64,000 nucleotides of DNA, taken from the NCBI RefSeq assembly GCF_036287235.1, contig NZ_CP142850.1, positions 2,001,127 to 2,065,126 of the forward strand, read 5' to 3'. Of this stretch, positions 55,776-64,000 are shown in pieces. This stretch comes from Exiguobacterium sp. 9-2. GTDB taxonomy: Bacteria > Bacillota > Bacilli > Exiguobacteriales > Exiguobacteriaceae. The notes beneath the pieces are model-generated. The model was not told where the DNA came from and ran no database searches. It saw only the letters and a program-made list of their open reading frames with translations. The translations under genes and the position numbers were made by a program. Positions within the stretch are counted from its first letter, which is position 1. Each line of letters begins with the position of its first letter.

Positions 55776-55804
55776 ATAATAGTACGATTCAACTTAGATG
55801 TAAA
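55776..55804 (-). promoter_or_regulatory. SigA promoter of the 55511 gene
   Basis: TTTACA (55799-55804), 17 bases, TATTAT (55776-55781) on the minus strand. The leader is about 70 bases. The AT-rich stretch 55805-55929 shows no gene. Confidence 0.75.
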
Positions 55805-55929
55805 GCATCTAATTTTAAAAAATACAGTTTCACATATTTGTAAGGATAACGTCTTGTATGTAGTATATAGCCGCTTCCCTTCCACTTTAAACAAATGATG
55901 ATCATTTTCCGCACATTTCCAGTCCGTAT

Positions 55930-55973
55930 AAAAGATAAGACTCCTATACGATCGCATAGGAGTCTTATCTTTT
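55930..55973. terminator. Bidirectional terminator after yktA
   Basis: 18-bp perfect inverted repeat (55930-55947 and 55956-55973) with an 8-base loop, AT-rich outer ends giving U runs on either strand. It serves yktA on the minus strand. Confidence 0.88.
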
Positions 55974-55982
55974 ATGATGTCA

Positions 55983-56255
55983 TTATTTTTTCATGCGCAC
56001 GATTGGATCTTCTTGGCGTTTTGCCTGTTGCATCGTCCGATAACTTGAGCAACCTGTCTCTTCCATATAAAACTGATCCCACTGTTTTTCCTCGGATTTC
56101 GAGGTGACGATTTGCTTAAATTCCCGATATGCCTCGAGCAAACGTTGTCGTTCTACACCTGATTCATACGCTTGTTCGACTAAATTGAAAAAGTCGATGA
56201 CTTTCACGATTTCTTCCGTCGACCAATCGGAATTGAGCGGATAATTCAATGCCAT
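55983..56255 (-). CDS. yktA: UPF0223 family protein (YktA)
   Basis: A 90-residue acidic helical protein of the UPF0223 family: YPLNSDWSTEEIVKVIDFFNLVEQAYE, then LLEAYREFKQIV and the conserved EEKQWDQFYMEETGCSSYRTMQQA. Function unknown. Two adjacent ATGs are possible starts; the second gives MALNYPL. It is divergent from speA, as yktA lies near speA and pdh in Bacillus. Confidence 0.9.
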   Translation of the reverse strand: MALNYPLNSDWSTEEIVKVIDFFNLVEQAYESGVERQRLLEAYREFKQIVTSKSEEKQWDQFYMEETGCSSYRTMQQAKRQEDPIVRMKK

Positions 56256-56312
56256 CATTCCCACTTCCTTTCTGCACTTTTCTATTTTACACGGAAAAGA
56301 AGCATAAAACAG

Positions 56313-56340
56313 TTGCAACCGTCCGAAAACTTGTTATAGT
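56313..56340 (+). promoter_or_regulatory. Probable speA promoter
   Basis: TTGCAA (56313-56318), 16 bases, TATAGT (56335-56340), 48 bases before the speA start. Confidence 0.65.
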
Positions 56341-56388
56341 TAGCTTGTTTGATTGTATTTTTATTCGGTTTTAAGGGGGGGAAATCTG

Positions 56389-57876
56389 GTGCAAACAAAA
56401 AGCTTAACACAGCTCGATACACCTTTATTCGATGCGCTACTCGCGCATGCGAAACGTCAACCAATTCAATTTCATATTCCCGGTCATAAAAATGGTCAAG
56501 GAATGGATCCAGCCTTTCGATCGTTCATCGGTCAGAATGCGCTCGATATCGATTTAATCAATATCTCTCCCCTTGATGATCTTCATCATCCAAAGGCAAT
56601 CATTAAGGAAGCTCATCAATTGGCAGCTCAAGCCTTCCATGCCGACGAAACGTTCTTTTCCGTACAAGGAACGTCAACCGCAATCATGGCAATGATCATG
56701 AGCGTCGTCGGACCTGATGATAAAATTCTCGTTCCTCGGAATGTTCATAAATCGGTGATGTCAGCTATCGTTCTTTCTGGTGCGCACCCGATTTTCATTC
56801 ATCCTGAATTCGATGAGACATTTGGTATCGCACACGGTATCACACCAAGCGCGGTAGAACGTGCCCTTGCACTTCATCCTGATACAAAGGCAGTGCTCGT
56901 CATCAACCCGACGTATTTCGGCGTTGCTGGCGACTTGGAGAGCATCGTCAAACTTTCCCATAGTAAGGGTATTCCGGTACTCGTCGACGAAGCACACGGC
57001 GTCCATATCGCCTTCCACGAAGATATGCCGTTATCTGCGATGCAAGCAGGAGCTGATCTCGCAGCAACGAGTGTCCATAAACTCGGTGGATCACTCACTG
57101 GAAGCTCTGTTTTAAACGTTCGCCGGGGTCTTGTCTCTCCGGATAAGGTCCAAGCGGTACTCTCGATGTTGACGACGACTTCAACATCCTATCTACTGCT
57201 TGCTTCTCTTGACTGCGCACGGCGCCATCTTGCAATCAACGGTGAAGCGATGAATCGTCGGGCACTCGAACTCGCGACACGGATGCGTTTCGGATTAGCG
57301 AAGCTTCCTTATCTCGCCGTTTTCGGCGAATCCGATCTTCATTCAAGTGCGACGTTCGCTTTTGATCCAACGAAAGTGCTCGTTTCCGTTAAGGGACTTG
57401 GTATCTCTGGTCACCTTGTCGAAGAGTTTTTGCGTGAAGAACATCGGATCGAAGTTGAACTTTCTGATTTAAATAATATCCTTGTCATCATCACTTCTGG
57501 TGACTCGGAAGAGACAATCGATGCATTCCTACATGCGATGTCTTTACTTGTTGCACGCTATCAGAATAATGGCGCTGAAACGACTGATCACTCAATCGTC
57601 CTTCCAGACATTCCAGCGCTCGCTCTCAGCCCACGTGATGCTTTCTATGAAGAAACAGAGACAATTCCGTTAGTCGATGCGGTCGGACGGATTTCAGCTG
57701 AATTCATGATGGTGTATCCTCCTGGTATTCCCATCTTTATTCCTGGCGAAATGATCACGGCAGACAATCTTGCCTATATTAAAGAAAACATTGAAGCTGG
57801 TCTTCCGGTTCAAGGTCTTGAGGATCATTCGCTCGAGACGATCAAAGTCATTCAGCAATCGAATGCAATTCGGTGA
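56389..57876 (+). CDS. speA: PLP-dependent arginine/lysine/ornithine decarboxylase (SpeA type)
   Basis: Fold-type I decarboxylase; Bacillus SpeA makes agmatine from arginine for polyamine synthesis. The 495-residue protein has FHIPGHKNGQG near residue 25, FSVQGTSTAIMAMIM, LVDEAHGVHI with the PLP aspartate, and the PLP lysine in TSVHKLGGSLTGSS; the C-terminal domain has VYPPGIPIFIPGE. The start is a GTG after AAGGGGGG. Arginine specificity is inferred from its place next to yktA and the pdh operon, as in B. subtilis; lysine decarboxylation cannot be excluded from sequence. Confidence 0.9.
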   Translation: MQTKSLTQLDTPLFDALLAHAKRQPIQFHIPGHKNGQGMDPAFRSFIGQNALDIDLINISPLDDLHHPKAIIKEAHQLAAQAFHADETFFSVQGTSTAIMAMIMSVVGPDDKILVPRNVHKSVMSAIVLSGAHPIFIHPEFDETFGIAHGITPSAVERALALHPDTKAVLVINPTYFGVAGDLESIVKLSHSKGIPVLVDEAHGVHIAFHEDMPLSAMQAGADLAATSVHKLGGSLTGSSVLNVRRGLVSPDKVQAVLSMLTTTSTSYLLLASLDCARRHLAINGEAMNRRALELATRMRFGLAKLPYLAVFGESDLHSSATFAFDPTKVLVSVKGLGISGHLVEEFLREEHRIEVELSDLNNILVIITSGDSEETIDAFLHAMSLLVARYQNNGAETTDHSIVLPDIPALALSPRDAFYEETETIPLVDAVGRISAEFMMVYPPGIPIFIPGEMITADNLAYIKENIEAGLPVQGLEDHSLETIKVIQQSNAIR

Positions 57877-57885
57877 AGACAAAAC

Positions 57886-57926
57886 AAAGCAGTAATCCTT
57901 ACTAGATGAGGATTACTGCTTTTTAA
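57886..57926 (+). terminator. Terminator after speA
   Basis: 13-bp perfect arms AAAGCAGTAATCC/GGATTACTGCTTT (57886-57898 and 57910-57922) followed by TTAATT. Confidence 0.85.
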
Positions 57927-57936
57927 TTGGATCGTT

Positions 57937-58242
57937 TCATTCTGCATATTCATCGTTTGGCGAACAAGGAATGAATGCCGCTAATGCTTCACCAATTAAT
58001 GCAACATCCTCTTGCTCAATTGCAAAAGTACGAGCTAAAACTTCTCCATTTAACACATCCTGTTGATCAAATAACGCTGACTGACCACCGGTTAAACTAA
58101 CGACGAGTACTTTCCCAAAAAATTGTCCTGTACAGATGACAGCGAAATCATAGCGAGCGAATGCGGTCGTCCAGCCTACAAAGCGAACCTTATCCATCTC
58201 TGATACGTAATACAGCTCCTCTAAGGCAGTCACGGATTCCAT
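57937..58242 (-). CDS. Small conserved protein resembling DUF3055
   Basis: A 101-residue acidic cytosolic protein. The block FARYDFAVICTGQFFGKVLVVSLTGGQSALF resembles the DUF3055 / SAV0927-like family of Bacillales, of unknown function; I assign this from memory of the pattern and it needs a profile search. The ATG follows GAGGGTGG; the longer frame runs back into the pdhD terminator. It lies 50 bases after that terminator and before the speA terminator on the other strand. Confidence 0.7.
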   Translation of the reverse strand: MESVTALEELYYVSEMDKVRFVGWTTAFARYDFAVICTGQFFGKVLVVSLTGGQSALFDQQDVLNGEVLARTFAIEQEDVALIGEALAAFIPCSPNDEYAE

Positions 58243-58292
58243 ATGCGTCCACCCTCTCCATTTTTTATTCTTTTCCTTTTTTGAATCAAGAC

Positions 58293-58343
58293 AAAACAAA
58301 AAAACACCTCATACACGGTCGGCTCCCCGTGCATGAGGTGTTT
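58293..58343 (-). terminator. Terminator after pdhD
   Basis: 17-base arms AAACACCTCATGCACGG / CCGTGTATGAGGTGTTT (58327-58343 and 58302-58318, one G-U) followed by UUUUGUUUUG on the minus strand, ending the pdh operon. Confidence 0.93.
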
Positions 58344-58348
58344 CGGAA

Positions 58349-59761
58349 TTATTTAATGATATGGATCGGGCTACCGATTGCAACTTCAGCAGTTTCCATT
58401 GCGATTTCACCAAGTGATGGGTGCGCGTGGATTGTGAGTGCGATATCTTCAGCTGTCATACCAGACTCGATTGCTAGTCCCATTTCAGCGATCATATCAG
58501 AAGCGCCTGTACCAGCGATTTGCGCGCCGATCAAGAGACCATCTGATTTACGAGTAATCATTTTCAAGAAGCCGTCTGGCTCGTTGAGTGCAAGTGCACG
58601 ACCATTCGCAGCGTAAGGGAATTTAGACGCGACATAGTCGAGTCCTTCTTCTTTCGCTTGTGCTTCCGTGTAACCGACTGTAGCGAGTTCTGGGTCTGTG
58701 AAGACGACCGCTGGAATCGCGCTGTAGTCGAGGTATGCAGGGTGTCCTGCAGCTGCTTCAGCAGCGATTTTAGCTTCGAATGAAGCTTTGTGCGCAAGTG
58801 GTGGTCCTGGAACGATATCACCGATTGCGTAAATGTTTTCGTTTGAAGTACGGCACTGATCGTCGATTTCAACAAGACCACGGTCGCTGACTTTGACTTC
58901 TGCCATTTCAAGACCAAGATCACTTGTGTTCGGACGACGACCAACAGTGACGAGGACGTAGTCCGCTTCAACTGTTTGTGCTTCACCGTTGACTTCGAAT
59001 GTTACTTTAACACCATCTTCTGACTCTTCCACACTTTGTGCAAGTGCTTCGTTGTGGATCGTGATGTTACCTTTTTGTTTGAGCTTTTTCTTGACGACTT
59101 GTGTCATAGCAGGCTCGAAACCAGAAAGGATGTCTTTTGTTCCTTCAAGAATGACGACTTCTGTATCGAAGTTCGCATACGCTGTACCAAGCTCCATCCC
59201 GATGTATCCGCCACCGATGACGATGAGTTTTTTCGGGATTTCAGGAAGGTTCAATGCGCCTGTTGAAGAAAGAACGCGTTTTGACCATTTGAAAGCTGGA
59301 AGTTCGATTGGAGTCGAACCAGTCGCGATGATACATTTCTTGAATTTGTAAGGAGTCGAAGAATCTTCGTTGATGATACGAACTGTATCTTCTGATTGGA
59401 AGTAAGCTTCCCCAACGACAGTCTCGACTTTGTTGCCTTTAAGAAGACCACTAACGCCGCCAGTCAATTTGTTGACGACAGATTGTTTCCAAGATTGAAC
59501 TTTCGAGAAATCGACAGTTGCATTCTCAGAAGTGATCCCCATATCGCTTGAACCTTTAGCGTGCTGGAAGTTATGTCCTGCAGTGATCAAGGCTTTTGAT
59601 GGGATACATCCTACGTTTAAGCAGACACCGCCGACGTTTTCACGTTCAACGATTGTTACTTTCATACCAAGTTGCGCGCCGCGGATTGCAGCAACGTAAC
59701 CACCAGGGCCAGCCCCGATTACGAGTAAATCTGTTTCTTGTGCGAATTCACCTACTACCAT
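58349..59761 (-). CDS. pdhD: Dihydrolipoamide dehydrogenase, E3 of pyruvate dehydrogenase
   Basis: Flavoprotein reoxidising lipoamide with NAD. The 470-residue protein has the FAD motif [20 protein letters not shown] at the start, the redox disulfide [15 protein letters not shown], an NAD motif [12 protein letters not shown], the second FAD segment [20 protein letters not shown] and the C-terminal active-site HAHPSLGE. It is last in pdhABCD, three bases after pdhC, and ends at a strong terminator. Confidence 0.97.
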   Translation of the reverse strand: MVVGEFAQETDLLVIGAGPGGYVAAIRGAQLGMKVTIVERENVGGVCLNVGCIPSKALITAGHNFQHAKGSSDMGITSENATVDFSKVQSWKQSVVNKLTGGVSGLLKGNKVETVVGEAYFQSEDTVRIINEDSSTPYKFKKCIIATGSTPIELPAFKWSKRVLSSTGALNLPEIPKKLIVIGGGYIGMELGTAYANFDTEVVILEGTKDILSGFEPAMTQVVKKKLKQKGNITIHNEALAQSVEESEDGVKVTFEVNGEAQTVEADYVLVTVGRRPNTSDLGLEMAEVKVSDRGLVEIDDQCRTSNENIYAIGDIVPGPPLAHKASFEAKIAAEAAAGHPAYLDYSAIPAVVFTDPELATVGYTEAQAKEEGLDYVASKFPYAANGRALALNEPDGFLKMITRKSDGLLIGAQIAGTGASDMIAEMGLAIESGMTAEDIALTIHAHPSLGEIAMETAEVAIGSPIHIIK

Positions 59762-59764
59762 TGC

Positions 59765-61051
59765 TTATCCCTCCATGATGAGAAGTTGTGGGTCGTTTAA
59801 TAGGCGTTTAACTAAGTTAAGCGCGTTTTGTGCAGTTGCACCATCGATGAGACGGTGGTCGAAGCTGAATGAAAGTGCAAGAACTGGTGCAGCAACGATT
59901 TCGCCGTTTTTGACGACCGCTTTTTCAGCGATACGACCGATACCGAGGATTGCAACTTCTGGGTGGTTGATGACTGGTGTGAACCATTGACCACCAGCAG
60001 AACCGATGTTAGTGATCGTGATTGATCCGCCTTTCATCTCGTCGCCAGAAAGTTTTCCGTCACGTGCTTTACCAGCAAGGTCATTGATGTTGTCAGCAAG
60101 TGCGAAGATCGATTTACGATCTGCATCTTTGACGACTGGTACGACAAGACCGTTGTCTGTATCAGCAGCAATACCGATGTTGAAGTAGTTTTTGTAGACG
60201 ATTTCTTCGTTTACATCGTCGATTGATGCGTTGATTGCCGGGTATTTTTTAGCAGCAGCAGTCAATGCTTTTACGACGAACGGAAGGTAAGTCAATTTCG
60301 TACCTTGAGCAGCCGCAACTTCTTTGAAGTTTTTACGGAGTGCAACGAGGTTCGTAACATCCACTTCGTCCATGAGTGTTACGTGTGGAGCTGTATGTTT
60401 CGAGTTAACCATTGCTTTCGAAATCGCTTTACGGATTCCTTTGATTTTCTCGCGTGTTTCAAGTTCAGGTTGAGCAGCAACGTATGGCTTCACTTCTGTT
60501 TTTGGTGCAGAAGCAGCTGGTGCTTTTTCTTCAGTTGCTGGTGCATCAGAAGTTTGTCCACCGTTTGCGAATGCATCGATGTCTTCTTTAACGACACGAC
60601 CGTTGTCTCCAGAACCTTGGACTTCACGGATGTCGACACCTTTTTCACGTGCATATTTACGGACAGATGGCATCGCGATGACGCGTTCTGATTTATGGAT
60701 TTGAACCTCGTTTGGTTTGTCTTCCACTTTTTGATCCGTATCTTGAACGTCTTTCGCATTTTCTTCAGCTTTTGGTTGCTCTGCTTCTTCAGAAGGAGCA
60801 GAACCTTCGCCTTCGACTTCGAAAGTGATGAGGACGTCGCCAACGACAGCTACGACACCTTCGTCAACTTTTACTTCTTTAACAGTACCATCAACTGGCG
60901 ATGGAATTTCAACGACTGCTTTATCGTTTTGTACTTCAAGAAGAACATCATCTTCTTTGACAGTGTCGCCCGCTTTTACGAACCACTTTACGATTTCACC
61001 TTCATGAATACCCTCACCGATATCCGGCAATTTGAATTCAAATAAACCCAT
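59765..61051 (-). CDS. pdhC: Dihydrolipoamide acetyltransferase, E2 of pyruvate dehydrogenase
   Basis: Structural and catalytic core of the complex. The 428-residue protein has one lipoyl domain (about 3-80; lipoyl Lys in [13 protein letters not shown]), an acidic linker, a peripheral-subunit-binding domain (about 127-165; [15 protein letters not shown] and [11 protein letters not shown]), an Ala/Pro-rich linker and the acetyltransferase domain with catalytic His in [21 protein letters not shown] precedes the ATG. The 101-base gap to pdhB holds a terminator-like hairpin. Confidence 0.97.
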   Translation of the reverse strand: MGLFEFKLPDIGEGIHEGEIVKWFVKAGDTVKEDDVLLEVQNDKAVVEIPSPVDGTVKEVKVDEGVVAVVGDVLITFEVEGEGSAPSEEAEQPKAEENAKDVQDTDQKVEDKPNEVQIHKSERVIAMPSVRKYAREKGVDIREVQGSGDNGRVVKEDIDAFANGGQTSDAPATEEKAPAASAPKTEVKPYVAAQPELETREKIKGIRKAISKAMVNSKHTAPHVTLMDEVDVTNLVALRKNFKEVAAAQGTKLTYLPFVVKALTAAAKKYPAINASIDDVNEEIVYKNYFNIGIAADTDNGLVVPVVKDADRKSIFALADNINDLAGKARDGKLSGDEMKGGSITITNIGSAGGQWFTPVINHPEVAILGIGRIAEKAVVKNGEIVAAPVLALSFSFDHRLIDGATAQNALNLVKRLLNDPQLLIMEG

Positions 61052-61098
61052 TTGAATATGCCTCCTTTTAGTTCACTCTTCTAGTCGATTGTTATCTG

Positions 61099-61144
61099 TA
61101 AAAACGGAAGCAAGGAGAGAATGTACCCCTCTCCTTATTTTCCG
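61099..61144 (-). terminator. Terminator-like hairpin between pdhB and pdhC
   Basis: Outer stem CGGAA/TTCCG (61140-61144 and 61105-61109) and inner 8-bp stem AAGGAGAG/CTCTCCTT (61129-61136 and 61112-61119) followed by UUUUUAC on the minus strand. Being inside the operon it may attenuate expression or act as a processing or stability element. Confidence 0.6.
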
Positions 61145-61152
61145 AAATGCTC

Positions 61153-62130
61153 TTAGAAATTGTAGACAGTCTTGACTTTCTCGACGATATCTTTGTGATC
61201 CGGGATCCAGACGTCTTCACCTTGTGCGAATGGGAAGATCGTATCTGGAGCAGCAACACGAAGAATCGGTGCTTCGAGGTCAAGGATTGCACGTTCTTGG
61301 ATTTCAGTTGCAACCATTGCAGCGATACCCGCTTGTTTTTGTGCTTCTTGAACGACGACGACACGGTTTGTTTTCTTGACAGAAGCAAGAATCGTATCGA
61401 TATCGATCGGGCTGATCGTCATCAAGTCGATGATTTCGACGCTGATGTTTTCTTTTTCGAGCTCTTCTGCTGCTTTAAGTGAAGCGTGCACCATCGCACC
61501 GTAAGTGACGATTGTTACATCTGTACCTTCACGTTTTACATCAGCTTTTCCGAGTTCGATCGTGTAATCGCCCTCTGGCACTTCACCGCGGAATGAACGG
61601 TAGAGTTTCATGTGCTCGAGGAATACGACTGGGTCGTTATCACGGATTGACGCGATCAAGAGACCTTTTGCATCGTATGGTGTTGAAGGAATGACAACTT
61701 TAAGTCCTGGTGACTGAGCCATGAGTCCTTCGAGGTTATCTGCGTGAAGTTCCGGTGTTTTAACACCGCCACCGAATGGTGAACGGATTGTTACAGGTGC
61801 ATTGTATGTGCCACCTGAACGGTAACGGAGACGCGCGAGTTGTGCTGCAACTGAATCGAATACTTCGAATACGAATCCGAAGAATTGGATTTCCATGATT
61901 GGACGGAATCCTGTCAGACTGAATCCGACAGCAAGACCACCAATACCTGATTCCGCAAGTGGTGTATCGAAGACACGGTCTTCGCCGAGCTCATCTTGAA
62001 GACCTTCTGTCGCACGGAATACCCCACCGTTTTTACCGACGTCTTCACCGAACAAGAGAACTTGTTCGTCGCGTTTCATCTCGACGCGCATTGCGTCAGT
62101 GATCGCTTGGATCATCGTCATTTGTGCCAT
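61153..62130 (-). CDS. pdhB: Pyruvate dehydrogenase E1 component, beta subunit
   Basis: Partner of PdhA in the thiamine-diphosphate decarboxylase. The 325-residue protein has the beta-subunit motifs [35 protein letters not shown] and RSPFGGG, and the transketolase C-terminal domain with [11 protein letters not shown]. It starts three bases after pdhA stops, with AAGGAG twelve bases from the ATG; the next Met (codon 4) is a possible alternative. Confidence 0.97.
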   Translation of the reverse strand: MAQMTMIQAITDAMRVEMKRDEQVLLFGEDVGKNGGVFRATEGLQDELGEDRVFDTPLAESGIGGLAVGFSLTGFRPIMEIQFFGFVFEVFDSVAAQLARLRYRSGGTYNAPVTIRSPFGGGVKTPELHADNLEGLMAQSPGLKVVIPSTPYDAKGLLIASIRDNDPVVFLEHMKLYRSFRGEVPEGDYTIELGKADVKREGTDVTIVTYGAMVHASLKAAEELEKENISVEIIDLMTISPIDIDTILASVKKTNRVVVVQEAQKQAGIAAMVATEIQERAILDLEAPILRVAAPDTIFPFAQGEDVWIPDHKDIVEKVKTVYNF

Positions 62131-62133
62131 GGG

Positions 62134-63225
<1,092 letters not shown>

Positions 63226-63399
63226 TCATCCTTTCACTGCGTTCAGCGAAATATTCCTCTGACTGATTTGCCCACATGACAATAGTGTCCAAAAAACGAA
63301 GTCCCGTGTGACTATCCTTTGAACATGTGTCTGTGTACCTATTCAGTTGAGTAAACTGTATTATCATGAATCGACACGTTATAGTGTCTTGTTCATTAC

Positions 63400-63421
63400 G
63401 TTACAAGTATAAATCTGTAAC
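63400..63421. promoter_or_regulatory. Inverted repeat GTTACA-N10-TGTAAC over the pdh -10
   Basis: Perfect 6-bp arms (63400-63405 and 63416-63421) enclose the TATACT -10 hexamer. Such placement suits a repressor that occludes RNA polymerase. The regulator is unknown. Confidence 0.55.
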
Positions 63422-63434
63422 ACCTTAAAATCAA
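63406..63434 (-). promoter_or_regulatory. SigA promoter of pdhABCD
   Basis: TTGATT (63429-63434), 17 bases, TATACT (63406-63411) on the minus strand, giving a leader of about 180 bases. Confidence 0.78.
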
Positions 63435-63465
63435 AGGAAATGTTTTATTTTTTTCGCGTTTCACA

Positions 63466-63483
63466 TTGTGAATTCAATCACAA
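63466..63483. promoter_or_regulatory. Rex-like operator
   Basis: TTGTGAATTCAATCACAA matches the Rex consensus TTGTGAANNNNTTCACAA at all but one position. An additional half site makes TTCACATTGTGAA (63461-63473) overlapping it. It is centred about 75 bases upstream of the inferred pdh start and about 90 bases upstream of the def -10. Confidence 0.68.
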
Positions 63484-63593
63484 AACTAGAATATTCCATC
63501 TTCTGTATCATTCGATATTTTCCTACTGTGTTAGTTGTCATCATTCCCCACTTTCCTATGCTATACTTTTTGTAGACGAAAGGAGTGTTGTTC

Positions 63594-64000
63594 ATGATCA
63601 CCATGAATGAAATCGTACGCGAAGACGTTCCTGCTCTTCACGAACGGTCAGTAGAAGTGACCTTCCCTCTCAGCGATGAGGATAAGGAAACGATGCGACT
63701 CATGCGCGAGTTCCTCGCCAACAGTCAAGATGATGAAATTGCGAAGAAATACGATTTACGAAGCGGCATTGGACTTGCAGCACCACAAATCGGTGTCAAC
63801 AAGCGCATGTTCGCAATCCGCTTACCGGATGGTGATGATTTGCTGGAATTTGGTATCTATAATCCAAAAATCATCAGTCATTCCGTCGAGCAGACGTATT
63901 TAACGGGCGGCGAAGGATGTCTGTCCGTCGACCGTGAAGTCGAAGGACATGTACCGCGCTATATGCGTATTACCCTAACTGGCATCGATCATAACGGAAA
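63594..64000 (+). CDS. def: Peptide deformylase (partial, N-terminal part)
   Basis: Removes the formyl group from nascent proteins. About 135 residues are present before the right edge. Motif 1 SGIGLAAPQIG and motif 2 GEGCLSV, with the metal-binding Cys, are visible; the HExxH motif lies beyond the window. Insertions such as LANSQDDEIAKKYDL mark a type 2 (Gram-positive) deformylase, like B. subtilis YkrB or S. aureus Def. The ATG is eight bases after AAAGGAG. Confidence 0.95.
   Translation, partial: MITMNEIVREDVPALHERSVEVTFPLSDEDKETMRLMREFLANSQDDEIAKKYDLRSGIGLAAPQIGVNKRMFAIRLPDGDDLLEFGIYNPKIISHSVEQTYLTGGEGCLSVDREVEGHVPRYMRITLTGIDHNG

Noticed and set aside
55893-55910. Fur/PerR-like palindrome AATGATGATCATT
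   Set aside because: Only a 6-1-6 AT-rich palindrome; it differs from the Fur and PerR 7-1-7 consensus in several bases and is not close to a start codon.

Overview
The window is a contiguous piece of a low-to-moderate GC Firmicutes chromosome. Gene content and order are those of the Bacillales core: the pyr operon next to rluD-lspA-ileS-divIVA-ylmH/G/F/E/D, the ftsZ-ftsA-divIB-mur/mra-ftsL-rsmH division and cell-wall cluster, the bshC-panE-rpmF-ylb block, the cta (caa3 oxidase) block, pyc-ftsW-yla-typA, and speA-pdhDCBA. Several features point to a non-sporulating relative of Bacillus, most likely Exiguobacterium. spoVD, spoVE and the spoIIGA-sigE-sigG genes are missing from the places they occupy in B. 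subtilis, bacillithiol synthesis (bshC) is present, and base composition looks near 47-48% GC by eye. The genus is an inference from gene order and protein character, not from a database search.

Layout. 1-3520: pyrimidine operon pyrR-pyrP-pyrB-pyrC (minus strand; pyrC runs off the left edge), with three PyrR-binding loops. 3520-7724: rluD, lspA and ileS, the last behind an isoleucine T-box whose promoter lies inside the 3' end of divIVA. 8023-23587: divIVA, ylmH, ylmG, sepF, ylmE, pgeF, ftsZ, ftsA, divIB, murG, murD, mraY, murF, PBP2B, ftsL and rsmH, all on the minus strand; murF stands where murE is expected, and mraZ and murB are absent. 23749-31449: bshC, a DUF3397 membrane protein, panE, rpmF and yceD (minus), tmcAL (plus), ylbL, coaD, rsmD, ylbG and ylbF (minus). 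31551-32779: an ATP-grasp ligase and a YugN-like protein (plus).

32923-41434: a small unknown protein, sco1, ctaM, ctaG, ctaF-E-D-C and ctaB (minus), divergent from ctaA (plus). The 324-base ctaB/ctaA gap carries a CRP/FNR-type palindrome and a cre-like site. 41483-47612: photolyase, pyruvate carboxylase and ftsW. 47684-54559: the yla block (ylaN, a conserved protein, phoH, a flavin split-barrel-like protein, ylaI, a PQQ-type sugar dehydrogenase lipoprotein, ylaH, typA and ylaF). 54600-57876: suhB, an unknown small helical protein, yktA (UPF0223) and speA. 57937-63216: a DUF3055-like protein and pdhD-C-B-A. 63594-end: def, cut by the right edge.

Together the genes cover pyrimidine supply, envelope synthesis and division, aerobic respiration (haem A synthesis, oxidase subunits and their copper and assembly factors) and the pyruvate node (Pdh and Pyc). 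I found no mobile element, CRISPR array, rRNA, tRNA or obvious foreign island. The most interesting signals are regulatory: a PyrR-binding hairpin that contains the pyrP Shine-Dalgarno, implying translational control where Bacillus uses attenuation; a Rex-like operator and a second inverted repeat at the pdh promoter; a CRP/FNR-type site between ctaA and ctaB; and a terminator-like hairpin splitting pdhAB from pdhCD.
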